A DNA stretch of 64,000 nucleotides from Halobacillus shinanisalinarum (GTDB lineage: Bacteria; Bacillota; Bacilli; Bacillales; Halobacillaceae): contig NZ_CP095074.1 in the NCBI RefSeq assembly GCF_022919835.1, positions 1,488,001 to 1,552,000 of the forward strand, read 5' to 3'. The notes beneath the pieces were generated by a model. It did no database searches. It was not told the origin of the DNA and saw only the letters and a program-made list of their open reading frames with translations. The first letter of the stretch is position 1, and each line of letters starts with the position of its first letter. Shown here one piece after another: positions 63,368-64,000 of the stretch. The position numbers were made by a program, and so were the translations under genes.

Positions 63368-63480
63368 TCATTGTTCCTCCATTCAAGTAGTTTGTACTCA
63401 TATTATTTGAAAAGAACATGTACTCTCAATTTTAGTAAATGCATGCTGCAGAAACTGTAAAATCATTCATTTTAATTGGT

Positions 63481-63606
63481 TTAATTCGTAATACTTTTTT
63501 GGAAAGCCTTATGATTTGACCCTTCAGCTAGCGCTTTTCCGATGCCACGACTTGCCCCAGTCACCAATGCTACTTTTTCGTCTAAACGAAAACTTACATG
63601 ATTCAC
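63481..63606 (-). pseudogene. N-terminal fragment of a short-chain dehydrogenase/reductase
   Basis: From GTG 63606 (AAGGAG 8 nt upstream) the frame reads NHVSFRLDEKVALVTGASRG and IGKALAEG, an SDR cofactor-binding start (TGxxxGIG). It then switches to an unrelated short tail and a stop after 41 codons. The remaining ~200 residues of an SDR are absent. Confidence 0.6.
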
Positions 63607-63677
63607 GATATCTTCTCCTTTTATAGTCATACGTTTATTTCCCCTCTATAAAGATAGAGTCAAAAATACTTTATCTT

Positions 63678-64000
63678 TTATAGAGAACGCCCATGACCTA
63701 TTTTAATAGGCTTGGGAAATGTAATTCTTTCAGGCAAGTAATAGGACGCACCACTAGCAATAAGAGAAATAAAAGCTGCTAGCCCAAATGCTAATACATG
63801 AGTTCCAAACGTCACATATCCCCATCCACCTATGAATGAACCTATTGCTCCCCCGATCTGATGCCCGAAAAAAGCCCATCCATTCAAAATCCCAAGCAAA
63901 CGAACCCCATATAAATCGCTCAGAATTGCAGAAGACATGGCAATTGACCCTGCCCATACCAATCCTCCGGCAGCTGCCACGAAATAAAGTTGCCAGGGAG
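63678..64000 (-). CDS. MFS transporter, C-terminal part cut by window edge
   Basis: The frame is open from the right edge (PWQLYFVAAAGGLVWAGSIA) to a stop at 63678, giving at least 107 residues. Three to four hydrophobic helices are visible, including GILNGWAFFGHQIGGAIGSF and a WGYVTFGTHVLAFGLAAFIS helix. This is the C-terminal domain of an MFS permease of the monocarboxylate or oxalate/formate antiporter-like group. The N-terminal part lies outside the window. Confidence 0.7.
   Translation of the reverse strand, partial: PWQLYFVAAAGGLVWAGSIAMSSAILSDLYGVRLLGILNGWAFFGHQIGGAIGSFIGGWGYVTFGTHVLAFGLAAFISLIASGASYYLPERITFPKPIKIGHGRSL

Overview
The window looks like chromosome from a low-GC, spore-forming member of the Bacillaceae. 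The support is AGGAGG-type ribosome binding sites with frequent GTG and TTG starts, LicT-type antiterminators, cre boxes, a GerB germination permease, MocR/PaiB genes, a DnaB/G39P phage replication module and a TxpA-like small toxin. I cannot name the species. No rRNA, tRNA or CRISPR array was found.

Layout. 0-5.8 kb: the end of a ROK regulator, a TauE/SafE exporter, and a complete beta-glucoside operon (licT, bglP, bglH) with promoter, cre box and two RNA antiterminators. 6.0-8.7 kb: an isolated phage replication module resembling SPP1 genes 38-39-40. 8.7-17.7 kb: a gene-poor stretch with debris (BCCT transporter tail, decayed gerC beside an intact gerB, frameshifted lipoprotein amidohydrolase with a sigma-54 promoter, P-type ATPase tail), a GC-rich palindromic element and a type I toxin-like gene. 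17.7-23.9 kb: a 2-hydroxycarboxylate module (CitE-like lyase, CoA-transferase, 2HCT transporter, CitS/CitT-like two-component system).

24.6-35.4 kb: a trans-4-hydroxyproline degradation locus. A sigma-54 activator sits between two divergent arms, each with its own -24/-12 promoter. The left arm encodes a glycine-oxidase-like dehydrogenase subunit, the two-cysteine 4-hydroxyproline epimerase, a paralogue lacking both catalytic cysteines, an NhaC-like transporter, a DapA-family deaminase and an aldehyde dehydrogenase. The right arm encodes a BFD-type [2Fe-2S] protein, an HcnA-like ferredoxin and an HcnB-like flavoprotein. Together they would convert hydroxyproline to 2-oxoglutarate.

36-62 kb: accessory region of mostly one- to three-gene units (three DinB-fold proteins, three GNATs, MazG-like, LOG, MocR/PaiB, flavin reductases, MFS/TetR, cupin, PlsY-like, an ACR3/MerR metalloid-type cluster, a GntR/ABC unit, MBL hydrolase). 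Many intergenic gaps here carry copies of a roughly 106-bp element with terminal inverted repeats and a central GC-rich hairpin whose stem differs between copies but stays largely paired. I saw no copies in 1-35 kb. This is the least explained structure in the window. 61-64 kb: a 272-bp inverted-repeat element abutting an integrase remnant, a possible structured leader, hydrolase and SDR fragments, nitronate monooxygenase, and an MFS gene cut by the edge.

At least five apparent -1 frameshifts fall in short G runs of the coding strand in otherwise well-preserved genes (amidohydrolase twice, NhaC-like, BFD protein, HcnA-like). Homopolymer under-calling is as likely as real pseudogenisation there, and raw reads should decide before these genes are called dead.
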